Both the position numbers and the translations under genes were made by a program. A stretch of DNA of 64,000 bases from Apostichopus japonicus (Eukaryota > Echinodermata > Holothuroidea > Aspidochirotida > Stichopodidae), in contig NC_092570.1 in NCBI RefSeq assembly GCF_037975245.1, forward strand, positions 13,280,501-13,344,500, given 5' to 3'. Numbering within the stretch: the first letter of the stretch is position 1; the number at the start of each line of letters is the position of its first letter. Shown piece after piece: positions 23,761 through 36,149 of this stretch. Below the pieces are notes generated by a model. That model worked only from the letters and a program-made list of their open reading frames with translations, was not told the origin of the DNA and searched no databases.

Positions 23761-24085
23761 GGTAAATAACCGGGATTCGAACACCGGCCTCTCATTTGTA
23801 TGCGGACACCCTAAACACTATAGGTTATGGACGCTGATTGTATGTCCAGAGGTTCGAAACCGGTAAGGAAGGTCGTAATTCCACTGTAGGCGTTTGTCAC
23901 ATGTATCGAACAATACTAGTTTTGTTTTGGAGACATATTTGCCTTACTCTAAAGATCAAACATGATGCTAACCAACTCGAAATCATTTATGATTCATAAA
24001 GCCGGATCTAGAAAAGGATACTTTCAACAGACTTTGTTAAATGAAATGGAGGTAAACGACAAAGGCAAATGAATATATACATATA
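23761..24085 (-). repeat. tRNA-like repeat unit, minus-strand copy
   Basis: Reverse complement of the 28506-28875 unit. It holds the box B complement GGGATTCGAACACC, the box A complement, CCAGAGGTTCGAAACCGGTA, ATTCCACTGTAGGCGTTTGT, and the rest of the body up to GGCAAATGAATATATAC. Confidence 0.75.
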
Positions 24086-27000
24086 ATTGAAATCTAAGTG
24101 AGTGGGAAAGTCCAGAACAATGAGCGGGGAGTGGGGAATGGGGTTGGGTGATGTTGCTATCCTGTTTAAACAAGTAATATTTATAAAGTAGAGTGCCGGT
24201 GTCTATATTTCAAAAGAAAATACTGTAGATTTACTTGTTCATCAATTGAAGTGGCTGGATTACCTATTCTAACACACAGACCATCAGGTCATATAGTTCA
24301 GAAAAAATCCTGTCGATATTTGATGAAAAGAAAGCGTATGGATTTTAATGTCGTATATTACCATAGATTGTTCCAAGTTTTATGAAACTTAAGAGAAACT
24401 TTTCTTATGATATAGGTTTTTATGAGATAAATTCCAGCTAAGCTGTGCTCTGGGGAGTGGAAATTTATACTAATTTATATGACAGTTAAGCTTGCACTTG
24501 ACATGAGTATACTTCAGTAATCAGATATCTGTATTTCTGCCAACACTTGTATAACGGTGGCGTGCATACAAAGAGTGTGCGGTGTGGGATGGTGTGTTGG
24601 TCGGGTGAGGTGGGGTATTCCCCAAGTCCAATCGTCAGTCGGGGGAATGGATCAGCCGGATCATCCGAGTCGTAATATTAGCTAACTTAAATGAGCATAA
24701 TTTGCTTTCACAAACGACGTGACCTTCAATCTCAGAGCGATAATTCTAGACTGCTGTCCTCATTCTCAGTGATAATCAGAAAAAGGAAGTCAGTATATCA
24801 TGGAGCTATTAAGAAATAGCGCTATCCTTTATTTCGTGTAGCCGTCGTGACAGTGTAAATTCCCTTGGGTAGTTTTAACTATAATAGTTTAGTTTAAAAT
24901 ACCATACCAGATAAAATAACTCGAACCACGGTACAACACACCAAAGCGAGGGTGCATTGTAGTGCAAACAAGGGGAAAATGCGTTAAACTGGTGACTGAT
25001 TCCACTAATGAGCAATGTATTGTGCGATTCCGTTTCTCTGTTCTACCGTATTGTTTCAGTTTATTCGGGGAAATAAAAGAGGAAGAATTGTATTATAAGA
25101 ATGCAAAAAGGGGAAAGAGAAAGTCTAGGAATAAACATCAACTGAGGGCTTTTCGAAGGTGGGGGGGCAAATTCAAAATTCCACCTGACTGATTAAGGTA
25201 TAGGGGTGTAAACCTTTATGGAAGGACCAGCAAGGAATGAATTATTCTTTCTGCACGCAACAGTCCTGTCTAATTATATTTGATTTAAAACGAAGGAGGT
25301 ATCTCGTGTAAGATCATCCCATTTGTGAGTTGCACTCATTTTAAGTAGACTGCGCCATGTGAGGTATCAGAATGTGTCTCTCCATATACGAAGATATTTC
25401 TACACTCATTGTCCTGAATGTCATCTTATTGTTGAAAAATCCTGAATCAGAGTCCACGCTACTAGTTTTATTCTTGAGTTTTTATTCTGTTGTCGTTATT
25501 GTCGCATATTTCGCGTTTTATGGAGAAGATATTGCACTCCATATCACAGTGAGATGAATTCATTTAAGGAATCATATAATTTACCAGTAAGGAAAGAGGG
25601 GCGAGATAATGAAACAGTTTCAAATTCATGTCTGACCAATTATAGGAAAATTACACCTGAACCGCATAGCTATTTCAACCAGATTCCCGAGTAAGCTCGT
25701 TCTACCGTTTAGTTGTCTGCTTGTCCGATGTCTGCTTCAGCAGAGCAGCACGTATACAACTCTGTGAAGTAGTTCAACCAGCCTGGGAGTTCATAAAAAC
25801 TCACTGGTTCAACAGGATCGAAGCTATTCCCAATTGAGTAATGACAAAATATTCTCGAAGAACAAACATTAATAACAGTGGCAGGGAAAAGCTACGGTGA
25901 CTTTACATTGTAAAAAGAAAATCCTCTTTCCTGCAAAAGGTTTCGTGGTTGTACTGTTCCGAAATTTCCAGTTGATATTTCGACGAGTAAGACAGAAATC
26001 AGTTAAGCCACTTGGGCCATATAGTTCGAGTTTGGAAAAATTTAACCAAACTATTAAAATGACCTATTGTGTTTGTGTGCCCAAAAACAAAAAATCGAAA
26101 TAAATTCAAAAATTGAACCAACATACATAGCAACTCAGAAAGTTTACACGATATAACACGAAAAGAAGAAAATAAACCAACAGCAAAACAAAATCAGTCT
26201 CGTAGTGGATTCGAAGATTAATTCAATGTGATTTAAATTTGATTACTTAGCGTGAAAAAAACCCAGATGAATGTAGAATAACACTAAATAAGAAGTTGAA
26301 AACTGACCAATTATAATGTTTAACAAGAGAATACGCCTCTCTTAGGCCAGGCCATGGTCTTACTAAACTACATCTTGCTTTAGCTAAGGTAGATTCGACT
26401 GGGTTAATTTGTTGAACATCAACCCAATCGACATGAGCTCTCAAATACAAGACAGAAAGCCCACTTACGGCCGAAAGGTGGGACTTTCAACCTACTCCAT
26501 AGGATGCTTCTGCGGACTAAAGCAAGGTATGGAATTGGGATTCCAGTCCCGTATCAACGAAACCCACCTTGGTAATTCCATTACGACAATATTAATGTAG
26601 TGCATTGAATCCGACCGTCGCGGTTCACACAACCTGACAACAAACACCGATGCACGGTGCTTGCATGCCAATCGTTCAGGCCATTGCGCCTGCCTGTGTG
26701 AACTTTGGTCGAAGTAATACTTCCAAGTTCAAGGTGGTTTCACTGCATATAACTTGTGACTTAAATACACAGCCATCTCGTTCTGACTTTACATGGATTA
26801 TGAAAATCAATCTGTTCGCATAGGAACTCGACTGCGAGATTGGAATCATAATATAGTTACATTACAGAGCTGATGTTCACACAAACTTTGCTGTTTTATG
26901 CATTTCTTCGTTTGTGTAGAAATTTAAGTACCTTGTACAGCTTTTTTATATTGCATGATACGACTGAACAGCTGAGTCGTCGACACTTCAGTTGAATATC

Positions 27001-27621
27001 ACCGCAGTTTCTCTTTTACCACCCTCTTGTTTATCAACCTCACATAAAGTATTCATAAGCAAAATGTGATTTGGTAAACTTATATGGACTTCGTTCCTTT
27101 TCTTAATATGCCTCAGAAACGTACCATTCGACGTATCAAATTTTAATTTCGGTAGGGGACGACCACAAAGGTAAATAGGAACTGTACAGTACCTGAAAAT
27201 AAACCTCTTTATGAAGTTTAATTCAACCATCGCATTGATCATGTACTTCAAATCCATTTAAATAACTTTAAAATAAAATGAAGGATTGAATAAGACTAAC
27301 CACCTAAAATTGGTACCATTTAAAAATGTAAATACTTACAACAACGAAAAAACCAAGGTTTTCTTGTTATTTTTGAGATTCTTTATTTCTCCAAAAATGC
27401 AGCCATGCATACTACGCGTGATAATATCTAATCTTGTATTACCAAAATTGTTGCTAATCGTCAGATTGATTAAGTTTTCTACTTGACCTTTTTTCAGGGG
27501 CCATTTTATGATATCAATGTTTGTAACACATAAATCAGTTCAAGTTTGAAGTACCGATGCAAACTTGATTTTTTTTTTTGTATTGTCTATATAGAAGTCT
27601 ATGTCAACTTTTATATTAAAA
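24086..27621. other. Long stretch without recognised genes
   Basis: No convincing coding region. Minor inverted repeats occur, for example GGTTCACACAACCTG near 26625 and a TGTGTGAAC counterpart near 26694, possibly a small MITE. Confidence 0.4.
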
Positions 27622-28363
27622 TTATTCGGCATGTAACGTGAATGCTGCTGCAGTCGTAATGGTTATTATGCCCTCGTCACCGGTAACTCTCACACCAGAA
27701 CCTGTGCCTTCAGTTGGCACCAGCTGCTCAGCATCGTTGCCGTTTCGACCGTTGTTTCCATTAACACCGGGCTTTCCATTGTTACCTCCTTTACCAGCAT
27801 CACCTCCCCTTCTAGATGAGCCAACATTGCCATCACTTCCACTACTCCCAGCTTCTCCTGTATTTCCTTCGCCCCGTTCCCACCTGGATTCCCTGATTGT
27901 CCATCAGCACCGTTTCCACCATTCCTGTTCCTGACACCGCCTTTGTTTTTCCTTTCTCTACCATTGTCATTTCTTCCATTGCCTCTGGTACGGCCCTCAT
28001 TACCGTCTAGTCTGCCTTCAGTCTGCCTATCTCCTTTCCTCCTTCCACTCTTTCTTGTCTCATCTCGGTTCCTTTCACTCTCACCGTTCGTACCTCGTCC
28101 TCCTTCCGTTCCTACGTCAGTGCCTGGTCTGCCTCCTTCACAACTTCTACCTCTTCCAGAACCTCCATTGCGTCCGTTATTACCGCCCTCTCCATTAACC
28201 CCTCCGCCGCCTCTGCCACCTCCGCCGCCTCCGCCTCCACCTCCTCCGCCACCTCCTCCACCACCGCCGCCGCCGGCTCCTCCACCCCCTCCTCCCCCTC
28301 TTCCTCCACCAACGCCATATAATCGCAGGTATTGCCTCCAAAAGTTGTAATCTGCGTGGTCAT
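27622..28363 (-). pseudogene. Glycine-rich protein gene, frameshifted
   Basis: On the minus strand an ATG at 28363 opens MTTQITTFGGNTCDYMALV. The frame then slips by one and continues as VGGGRGGGGGGGAGG..., a run of over 20 glycines, followed by Asn/Gly/Arg-rich sequence. A second slip leads to GNTGEAGSSGSDGNVG, GGDAGKGGNNGKPG and a stop at 27622-27624. The composition recalls secreted glycine-rich or short collagen-like (Gly-X-Y) proteins. The two slips sit in low-complexity DNA and could be sequencing errors or real decay. The plus-strand proline-rich frames here are shadows. Confidence 0.45.
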
Positions 28364-28402
28364 ATTGACGCTATGAGGAAGAAATGATAATTAAGTTAAG
28401 TG

Positions 28403-28454
<52 letters not shown>

Positions 28455-28510
28455 CACTCAACTTAATTATCATTTCTTCCTCATAGCGTCAATATGACCA
28501 CGCAGATTAC
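28347..28510. repeat. Inverted repeat around (TA)n
   Basis: The arm beginning GTAATCTGCGTGGTCATATT at 28347 recurs as its complement ending at 28510. Arms are about 57 bp with a single mismatch and are separated by about 50 bp of (TA)n. The left arm contains the start codon of the glycine-rich frame. Confidence 0.85.
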
Positions 28511-28875
28511 AGTGGAATTACGACCTTCCTTACCGGTTTCGAACCTCTGGACATACAATCAGCGTCCATAGCCTAGTGGTTAGGGTGTCCGCGTACAGAG
28601 CGGAAGGCCCGTGGTTCGAATCCCGGTGGAGGCTGAAAGTTTTTTCACTTTTCTTGATTTTCCAACTCATTACGATTTTCATTTATATGTATTCATTTGC
28701 CTTTGTCGTTTACCTCCATTGCATTAACATAAAGTCTGTTCAAAGTATCTCTTTCGAGATCCGGCTTTAGGAATCACAAATGATTTCGAGTTGGTTAGCA
28801 TCATGTTTGATCTCTAGAGTAAGGCAAAATGTGTCACCAAAAACAGAACTAGTATTGTTCGATAAAGGTGACAAA
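28506..28875 (+). repeat. tRNA-like repeat unit, copy 2 (full ~369 bp)
   Basis: Order within the unit: TACAGTGGAATTACGACC, TTACCGGTTTCGAACCTCTG, the tRNA-like core (28563-28634; box A 28569-28579, box B 28613-28623), CATTACGATTTTCA, a short TA-rich spacer, TTTGCCTTTGTCGTTTACC, GAGATCCGGCTTTAGGAATC, GAGTTGGTTAGCATCATG, AGGTGACAAACGCC. It is followed head-to-tail by the next unit. Confidence 0.8.
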
Positions 28876-29120
28876 CGCCTACAGTGGAATTACGACCTTC
28901 CTTACCGGTTTCGAACCTCTGGACATACAATTAGCGTCCATAGCCTAGTGGTTAGAGTGTCCGCAGTAAAGAGCGGAAGGCCCGTGGTTCGAATCCCGGT
29001 GGAGGCTGAAAGTTTTTTCACTGTTCTTGATTTTCCAACTCATTACGATTTTCATTTATATATATATATATATATATATACATTACGATTTTCATTAATA
29101 TATATATATATATATAGGGC
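28871..29120 (+). repeat. tRNA-like repeat unit, copy 3, plus (TA)n
   Basis: It starts with CCTACAGTGGAATTACGACC. The tRNA-like core is at 28935-29008 with box A at 28941 and box B at 28986; the anticodon-like loop is altered (CAGTAAAGAG). It ends in CATTACGATTTTCAT and two (TA)n runs. Confidence 0.8.
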
Positions 29121-29383
29121 GGCGGAACCGGGAGGGCACAGGGGGCACGTGCCCCCCACACTTTTTCCTCTGGTTAAAAATGTGCCCTTTTTCTACATAA
29201 AAATTGAGGTGTCTCAAGTTAGCAAGAGGCCAGGGAACCAGAATGAACACTCGGGAAGGGTCGTTTCCGGCCATCTGAGGGGTTTGTAAAACTAACAATT
29301 TTCTTGAACGCTCCGCGCAAACCGATGGTGGCCCTCCGCTCAGACAGTCGTGCATACAACTTTGCCAATCCTGGCTACGCCCC
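29117..29383. mobile_element. hAT-like element fragment
   Basis: It ends CCTGGCTACGCCCCTG (complement CAGGGGCGTAGCCAGG) and starts within a GGGCGGCGGAACCGGGAGGGCA block, followed by GGGGGCACGTGCCCCCC. The first bases of the left terminus seem merged into the (TA)n. No target duplication visible. Confidence 0.5.
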
Positions 29384-29761
29384 TGACTTTTAATGAATCT
29401 CTGTGGGTCAAAATCAAAGCTATTTCGAATGGAACAAATTGTTAAGATACTAACAAGAAATAAACTCTAATTCGGAAGATTCATACATTAGCAACTACCA
29501 TAATCTCACCTCATTTTGTCTCAAACGAAAACTTGTTCCTTGTTTCCCAATTTGCACATTGAATATTGCTGTGCTAGTATGCATATTTTTCATGAAGGGG
29601 GGGTGTTGATGGAGTGATGTGTTTACGCAAATAATTACGCAAATAAGATAATATAATAAGAGTTAAAAAGGGTACTAAATATAAGGCTGCATCAGTCTAA
29701 TCGAATTTCTGCAAAGTGGCTTTGATGTCGGTGCCCCCCCCCCCCCCCAGATTTCGTTGTA
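29384..29761. other. Non-coding spacer with poly-C run
   Basis: Nothing coding. A run of about 13 C near 29736-29748 directly precedes the LINE. Confidence 0.4.
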
Positions 29762-32011
29762 ATGTCGCTGAACTCGGGATATTTGATAAGAAAACTTTCT
29801 TCGGAGCAAGGCAGAGCTGTTATTACTTTACTTCCTAAAGATGGTAAAGATATTAAGAAAATTAGTAATTGGAGGCCAATCTCACTTTTAAATGTAGACT
29901 ACAAAATTGCTGCTTCTTGTATTTCTGCAAGACTCAAGGAGGTCTTGCCGCATGTTATCCATCATGATCAAACCGGTTTCCTTAAAAACCGATATATAGG
30001 AGAAAATATTCGACTGATCCTAGATGTTATACAGTATGCACAGGATAAAAATGTGCCAGGTTACATTCTCTTCATTGACTTTGAAAAAGCCTTCGACAGT
30101 GTTAATTGGAATTTTTTGTACCATACACTTCAACTTTTCAATTTTGGGGATAGCATTATTCGTTGGGTTAAGACCTTTTATGCAAATTGTACGGCTTGCG
30201 TTTTGAATAACGGGGTTTCCTCTGGCTTTTTTCCTGTTAAAAGGGGGATGCGCCAAGGTTGCCTCTTAAGCCCATACCTTTTTGTGTTTTGTGCAGAAAT
30301 TTTGGCTTTGAAATTACGAGCTGACCGTATGTATGTCGGTTTTCCAGTAGACAATGTTAACATTAAAGTGTCTATGTATGCTGATGACACAACTATTTTT
30401 CTGGACAATAACGATCGTTCTTTACAGAGAGTTGTTGAGATACTAACAGAGTTTAAACAAGCTTCTGGTCTGAAGATCAACTTCGAAAAGTCAAACATTC
30501 TTCCTATCGGCGATAATAATGAGAATGGTAATGGTCAGAGTGCTTATAATATTCCCTTTACAGATGGTTCTATTAAGGTTCTTGGTATTACACTTACGAA
30601 TAATAAAAGTGACCTCTTTCCCTTAAACTATTTGCCAAAACTTTCACGTTTGAAAAGTGTCCTAAATATGTGGTCTCCTCGTGATCTGACTCCCTATGGT
30701 AAAATTGTAATCATAAAGAGTTTTGCTCTGTCACAACTTGTTTTCCTCTTCTCTGTTCTGCCTAACCCTCCAGAATCATTTTTAAAGGAACTAAATAGTT
30801 TACTGTTTAACTTTATTTGGAGAGGAAAGGGCGACAAAATAAAGAGGAAAATTTTAATGCAGCCACAGGAAGAAGGCGGCTTGAATATGATTAACGTGCA
30901 TGATTTCATGAAAAGTATGGAAATCACTTGGATTAAAAGATATACAGATCATAATTTTGGCCATTGGAAAGTCCTTTTCGACTATTTTTTGAAAAACGTT
31001 GGTAAGGGTTTTCTTTTTAGCTGTAATTTCAAGGGAAATGATATTTTTAAGAAGGTTAAACACGAGTTTCTTCGCAACTGCTGTTGTGCTTGGAGCGATC
31101 TCACCTTTGAAACCCCGGTGGCGAATTACGGTGATCAGATTATCTGGAACAACAGTTTTATCAAGATTAATAATGAAGTAGTTTGGTACAGGAAGTGTTT
31201 TAATTCAAATGTGCTTTTTGTCCGGGGTTTTTATGACATGTCTGGCAGGCCTCTATCGTATACTGCTTTAATTGCTAAATTTAATTGTCCAAGCTTCCCC
31301 TTTACTAAGCTGAATGGGATTATACATTCTATCCCACGTACGTGGGTACCATCCAGATATTCATTACAGCTGCCGAAGCAACCATGTAGGCAGCAGGTTA
31401 TGTTAGCGCAATTATATGGTACTACTAAGATTTGTCGATATGCTTATAATAAATTTAACAGCCGTTGTATTAAGCAACCACGTGGTTGTTTAAAATGGGA
31501 CAATGATTTTAAAGGCACCACTTTAAACTGGAGTGAAATTTTTGGTTCTTGTAGCAAGATTAGAGATACTAAATTAAGAAGCTTTCAGTACAAGTTTATC
31601 CATCGTATCATTAGTACAAATAGTTTTCTTAGTAAAATTAACATTATTGACGACCCAAGTTGCAGTTTTTGTGGCGAGTCTACTGAAACTTTAGACCACC
31701 TTTACTGGCGCTGTAGCGCAGTTGGAGATATTTGGAACAAAATATATCTTGAAATCTTTAATTCAAAAGTTGTAATTGAGTACGAACACGTGTGTTTTGG
31801 TTATGATTACGAGAACAAAATGAAATGGTATAGCCTGACAATGTTTTATGCCAAATATTATATTTACCTTTGCAGAATTAACAAAAGCGTTCCAAGTTAT
31901 GATATTTTCAAGCATAAGCTTTCATTTTTCTTGAGTGTTGAAATGTATATACTTATCAATAACAAAAAGCACAAAGAAATTAAACTGCTAAGAGATTCTT
32001 TGCATTATTGA
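29762..32011 (+). mobile_element. L1/Tx1-like LINE, 5'-truncated, intact 749-codon ORF2 part
   Basis: The reverse transcriptase motifs are in order: NWRPISLLNVDYKI (residues 36-49), QTGFLKNRYIGENI (70-83), FIDFEKAFDSV (104-114), RGMRQGCLLSPYLF (161-174) and the catalytic YADD (206-209). Next comes a SGLKINFEKSN thumb-side block, then a C-terminal zf-RVT-type CSFC...HLYWRC region around 610-665. These are the signatures of L1/Tx1-group non-LTR elements. The apurinic-type endonuclease normally found upstream is missing, so the copy is 5'-truncated. There is no stop or frameshift in 2.25 kb, which points to a young insertion. The first ATG may not be native. Confidence 0.9.
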
Positions 32012-32515
<504 letters not shown>

Positions 32516-32835
32516 TAAACTATTAGCTCAGGTAAACACATGTCACAGCTCATATAAGAAATAAATCTTCAAATATTGATTTACTTTTTAACAGAGACCG
32601 ACGACGAATTCCGCTAACTGAAATAAAACCAAACTTACTTCCTTCTACAGCTAAGTAATCACAAAGGTGTCTTAATCACTCATGTGTAAGGTGTAAGGTC
32701 AACTATGGAACCAACATTGAAACTTAAAAATTGCCTGTATGTGTCAGTACACGCCACATTTGGCACCAAAGGTGATCAAGGATAGGGTGTGTTTTAGTGT
32801 TACCCTGTGGAGTGATTTCGCAGACAGGACACACA
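32516..32835. other. Upstream flank of the Reeler-HYR gene
   Basis: Probably promoter and 5' UTR. I see no strong core promoter motif. The start codon at 32836 has A at -3 and G at +4. Confidence 0.35.
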
Positions 32836-33052
32836 ATGGCTACACCAGCTTCAAGGGTTTCTGCAATGGCGGTATTCCTTACCGTGATAGTTCTATTGGA
32901 AATCTCATCGACGTATGCACAACAGGTTTTTACAACCGCTTCATGCAGTTCACTGGGGGCTGTCAACGGCTTTACCTCCCAACCTAATACTAATAGCCCT
33001 TACGTGATACAAATTGCCCCGCAATATTACACTACCGGAACCATTATTACAG
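32836..33052 (+). CDS. Reeler-HYR protein, exon 1: signal peptide and start of Reeler
   Basis: The exon encodes 72 residues and ends in phase 1 at an AG|GTAACT donor. MATPASRVSAMAVFLTVIVL and the next residues form a signal peptide with likely cleavage after SSTYA. An upstream frame extension without an ATG was ignored. The mature part has a cysteine (ASCSS) and PYVIQIAPQYYTTGTIIT, the first strands of a Reeler domain. Reeler domains occur in secreted extracellular matrix and immune-related proteins (reelin, F-spondin, insect defence proteins). It joins to exon 2 at 34925. Confidence 0.75.
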
Positions 33053-34924
33053 GTAACTTTTGTAGTTCTGTTTATATGTTAATAGTTATAGAAAATTAAG
33101 AAATGTAGGCTCTCAGGTTTTTTCCATTGTTCCATACGTTGACTTCGTGTAAAATTGAAAGAAACCAAAAAATCTTTTCTCGAGAAGATACATAGCTGGA
33201 GCTTTTTCGCAATAGTGATAATAAAAGTGGCAGCCAAAGTCCTACTGTTAGAGATAATTGTGTCGTCTGTATTATCAAACCCCAAACAAGTTTCATTTCT
33301 GACAGATTTATTTGGATTCTGTCACAACGTTACATTGTGGACGTTCAGTCGCATTAAGGTTGTAAAGAAACCCATATATACGAACGTTACGCCCATCCAA
33401 AATATCTTGTAAAGTGCCGTATATAACATAACTTAGCATGGCTCAACCACGTTACTTAACTGGTCCCGGAAACGAACACGGCCACATTGTGACCCTATCT
33501 AATTATGACGTCATGCGATCTCAAAACAAGGTCAAAAATTTTCCCCGAATTAAAGAAATTTACATTAGTTACATATGTTCTACTTTAATCTGCGTTAACT
33601 ACAATATCACGTATATAGTCGCACAAATGGATGCCCCTCGTGGCATCTTAGTTACCTTGAGCACTTGGTGTCCCGTACGTATCAAGTTAGTAACTGTGGT
33701 ATGCTTTGGTAGAGAATATTTTCTTCACAATATATATATACATGTATGCTCCGATTGCTTCGGTTCATTTCAAATTATTCCTAGTTACGCACCTAATTCC
33801 ATCGCTTACATTTTTCCTCAACTGTAATTCTATAAAGGCCCGAGGGACGCATTTATTGTACTGGGCACGTTTTCTGTTGTTTTTCAAATCATAAGTTAAT
33901 TCGCCCTGCATACCCGTATAGCAAGGAAAACATAACTCGTATACTTTTGAGTTTGTATCTTGTTTGTTTGTGTGTAAATGCCTATATACTCACTTGTGAT
34001 AGTATATAAGTCGACATAGCAGTTGCACAATCCGTCTGTTGCGCTTTCTGATCTGATAAGGCTAATACCGTCTGATGTAATGTAATAATCCTTTTGCAAA
34101 GGAGCATAGGCCCAACTGTGCGGATAGGCTACAAACTTCACATTGGCCCACAAGATCCATTTCGTGCCTACCTCTGGATTATAGTATCAGTTTACATACA
34201 TAGGTACATAGTCTTTTCATGTAATCACTGAAATATAGTATCAATAATAAATGCAAAAGCAGCTTGCGCGGAGCAGGTGTTGAAAGGAGAGACCAAAAAT
34301 CGCCCAAAATAACAATTGTAAAGAAATTAAAGGAGACAAATTTGATAAGTTCTACAGTTAATTCCATACAGTTTGTCATGATACTTCGAAAATTACTGTT
34401 TAAACTTTATTCTCATTTAATTAATAATTGCATAACCAAGAAATATTTGACTTCACTTAAAAATACAATCATCAAATCACAGTTCCCTTCTAATTGTACT
34501 GAATTAGAAATGTTTTCATTACATCGGTAAAATTTACCTGATACAGTAATCCATTACTAGTATAAAAAGCACATGGTTAATTTACGTTTAATTTTTTTTT
34601 TTTAGAATCTCAAATTCATATCTTCATTGTTTATGTTGCCCATATTGATTTGGGCATTATTATAGCTATAGGCTACAAAAATTGATTCTTGTGCCTGTAT
34701 CATATGTAGAAAATATAGAAAATATAAAGAACGATCTCAATGAGCACAGATAAATGTTTTTTATTTGTTTGTAATATGTGCTTGTAATGTTTTTCAAACG
34801 AAAGCACTCAATGGTGTTTCAAAATGCTACATCCTGTTACTCTGTTACAAATTGTGAAACATTTGCTATCAAAAACAAGTATAACTGTTACTACATGTTT
34901 GCTTGACTTTTCCCCTGATTCCAG
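33053..34924 (+). other. Intron 1 of the Reeler-HYR gene
   Basis: GT at 33053 and AG at 34923-34924 (CCCCTGATTCCAG). It contains several short chance frames, including a 129-codon frame at 33438-33827 with no recognisable domain. Confidence 0.65.
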
Positions 34925-35183
34925 TCACCGTTTATGCAAACCAGCCTGCTGGTCGGATGTTACGAGAGTTAATATGTCAAGCTCGAGATACGTTTACCAA
35001 TTCAGCTGTTGGAACATTTACTCTTGTCAACGGAAAGTCCCTGCTGCCTACTAACGATTATAACGTTTACAATTGCGGTGCTACTGCTAGCACCGTTGGA
35101 ACGACAAACAATAACATCAAGTCCACACCAGTAGTACTCACTTACCAGGCTGCTGCACCTGCACCTGGTAATATAGGATTCAG
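34925..35183 (+). CDS. Reeler-HYR protein, exon 2: Reeler core
   Basis: It enters in phase 1 and leaves in phase 2 at CAG|GTAAGC. The peptide has VTVYANQPAGRMLRELICQARD, then AVGTFTLVNG, YNCGATAS, TPVVLTYQAAAPAPGNIGFR. This matches the Reeler layout: a VTV strand, then an F/LxGxLxQAR-like turn, G-T-F, a cysteine, and a W/Y-x-A-P...G-x-x-F-x end. Two further cysteines would pair within the domain. The classical FRGF is replaced here by MLREL, so the match is to the fold pattern rather than to every conserved residue. Confidence 0.75.
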
Positions 35184-35267
35184 GTAAGCAATAACATGTA
35201 TCTTTCCTACACTTCCACACTGCACAATTACCTGATAGTGAACACCACCTCATGCATATTCATGCAC

Positions 35268-35614
35268 CCATTAACATAAAGTCTGTTCAAAGTATCTCTT
35301 TCGAGATCCGGCTTTAGGAATCACAAATGATTTTGAGTTGGTTAGCATCATGTTTGATCTCTAGAGAAATGCCAAATTTGTCACCAACACAGAACCTGTT
35401 GTTCGATACAGGTGACAAACTTACAGTCGAATTACGACCTTCATTACCGGTTTCGAACCTCTGGACATACAATCAGCGTCCATGGCCTAGTTGGTTAGGG
35501 TGTCCGCGTACAGAGCGGGACGCCTGGGTTCGAATCCCGGTGGAGGCTGGAAGTTTTTTCACTGTTTTGATTTTCAACTCATTACGATTTCAATTATATA
35601 TATGTATATATGTA

Positions 35615-35662
<48 letters not shown>

Positions 35663-35665
35663 ATT
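35268..35665 (+). repeat. tRNA-like repeat unit, copy 4, plus (TA)n
   Basis: Begins CATTAACATAAAGTCTGTTC and includes the body of the unit and the tRNA-like core (35477-35548; box B GGTTCGAATCC at 35527). In this copy the T stem pairs better (CTGGG/CCCGG) than in the others. Ends in CATTACGATTTCA and (TA)n/(TATG)n. Confidence 0.8.
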
Positions 35666-36149
35666 TGGAGATATATCTCTCAAATATCATGTTCAGACGT
35701 GGAAGATAGTGTCATGCAGTATTTTCTTACAACAGGATTTATTTCACAGGCAAATATGATATGCACAATGTAGTCCCACTGAAATTTTACACACACACTT
35801 GGTGTAAGAGAAATTCGTTAGGCTCTAAAAGACCGATAACGTGGTTTTACCAGAGCTGATGGTGTGTTACATATTCTGTTTGAAAACATGGGCACTTGCT
35901 TTACTTTTTACTCTTCCAATTTCCAACATTTTGCACGAGAATGTTCACGCACACGAGAATGCTCGGAATTGCTGGTACCAACAATTCGACGGACTGTTGA
36001 TAGCAGCAAATGAAATGATGATATCAAAGACATGATTGATGACCACCATAACGTAATGCAGATATTGCTACAACCTTGGCCCAGTATACACAATTGCATA
36101 TTCACAGCTATATATAGCTGCATAGCTATATAGTAGCGATAGGGTAAGC

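Noticed and set aside
24962-25192. 76-codon frame with basic tail
   Set aside because: Opened by a non-ATG codon; no domain or neighbouring exon.
27943-28350. Proline-rich plus-strand frame
   Set aside because: It is the complement of the glycine-rich minus-strand frame; the Gly/Asn-rich reading with an ATG and a natural end is more protein-like.
33438-33827. 129-codon ATG frame in intron 1
   Set aside because: No domain, no splice signals and mixed composition; likely chance.
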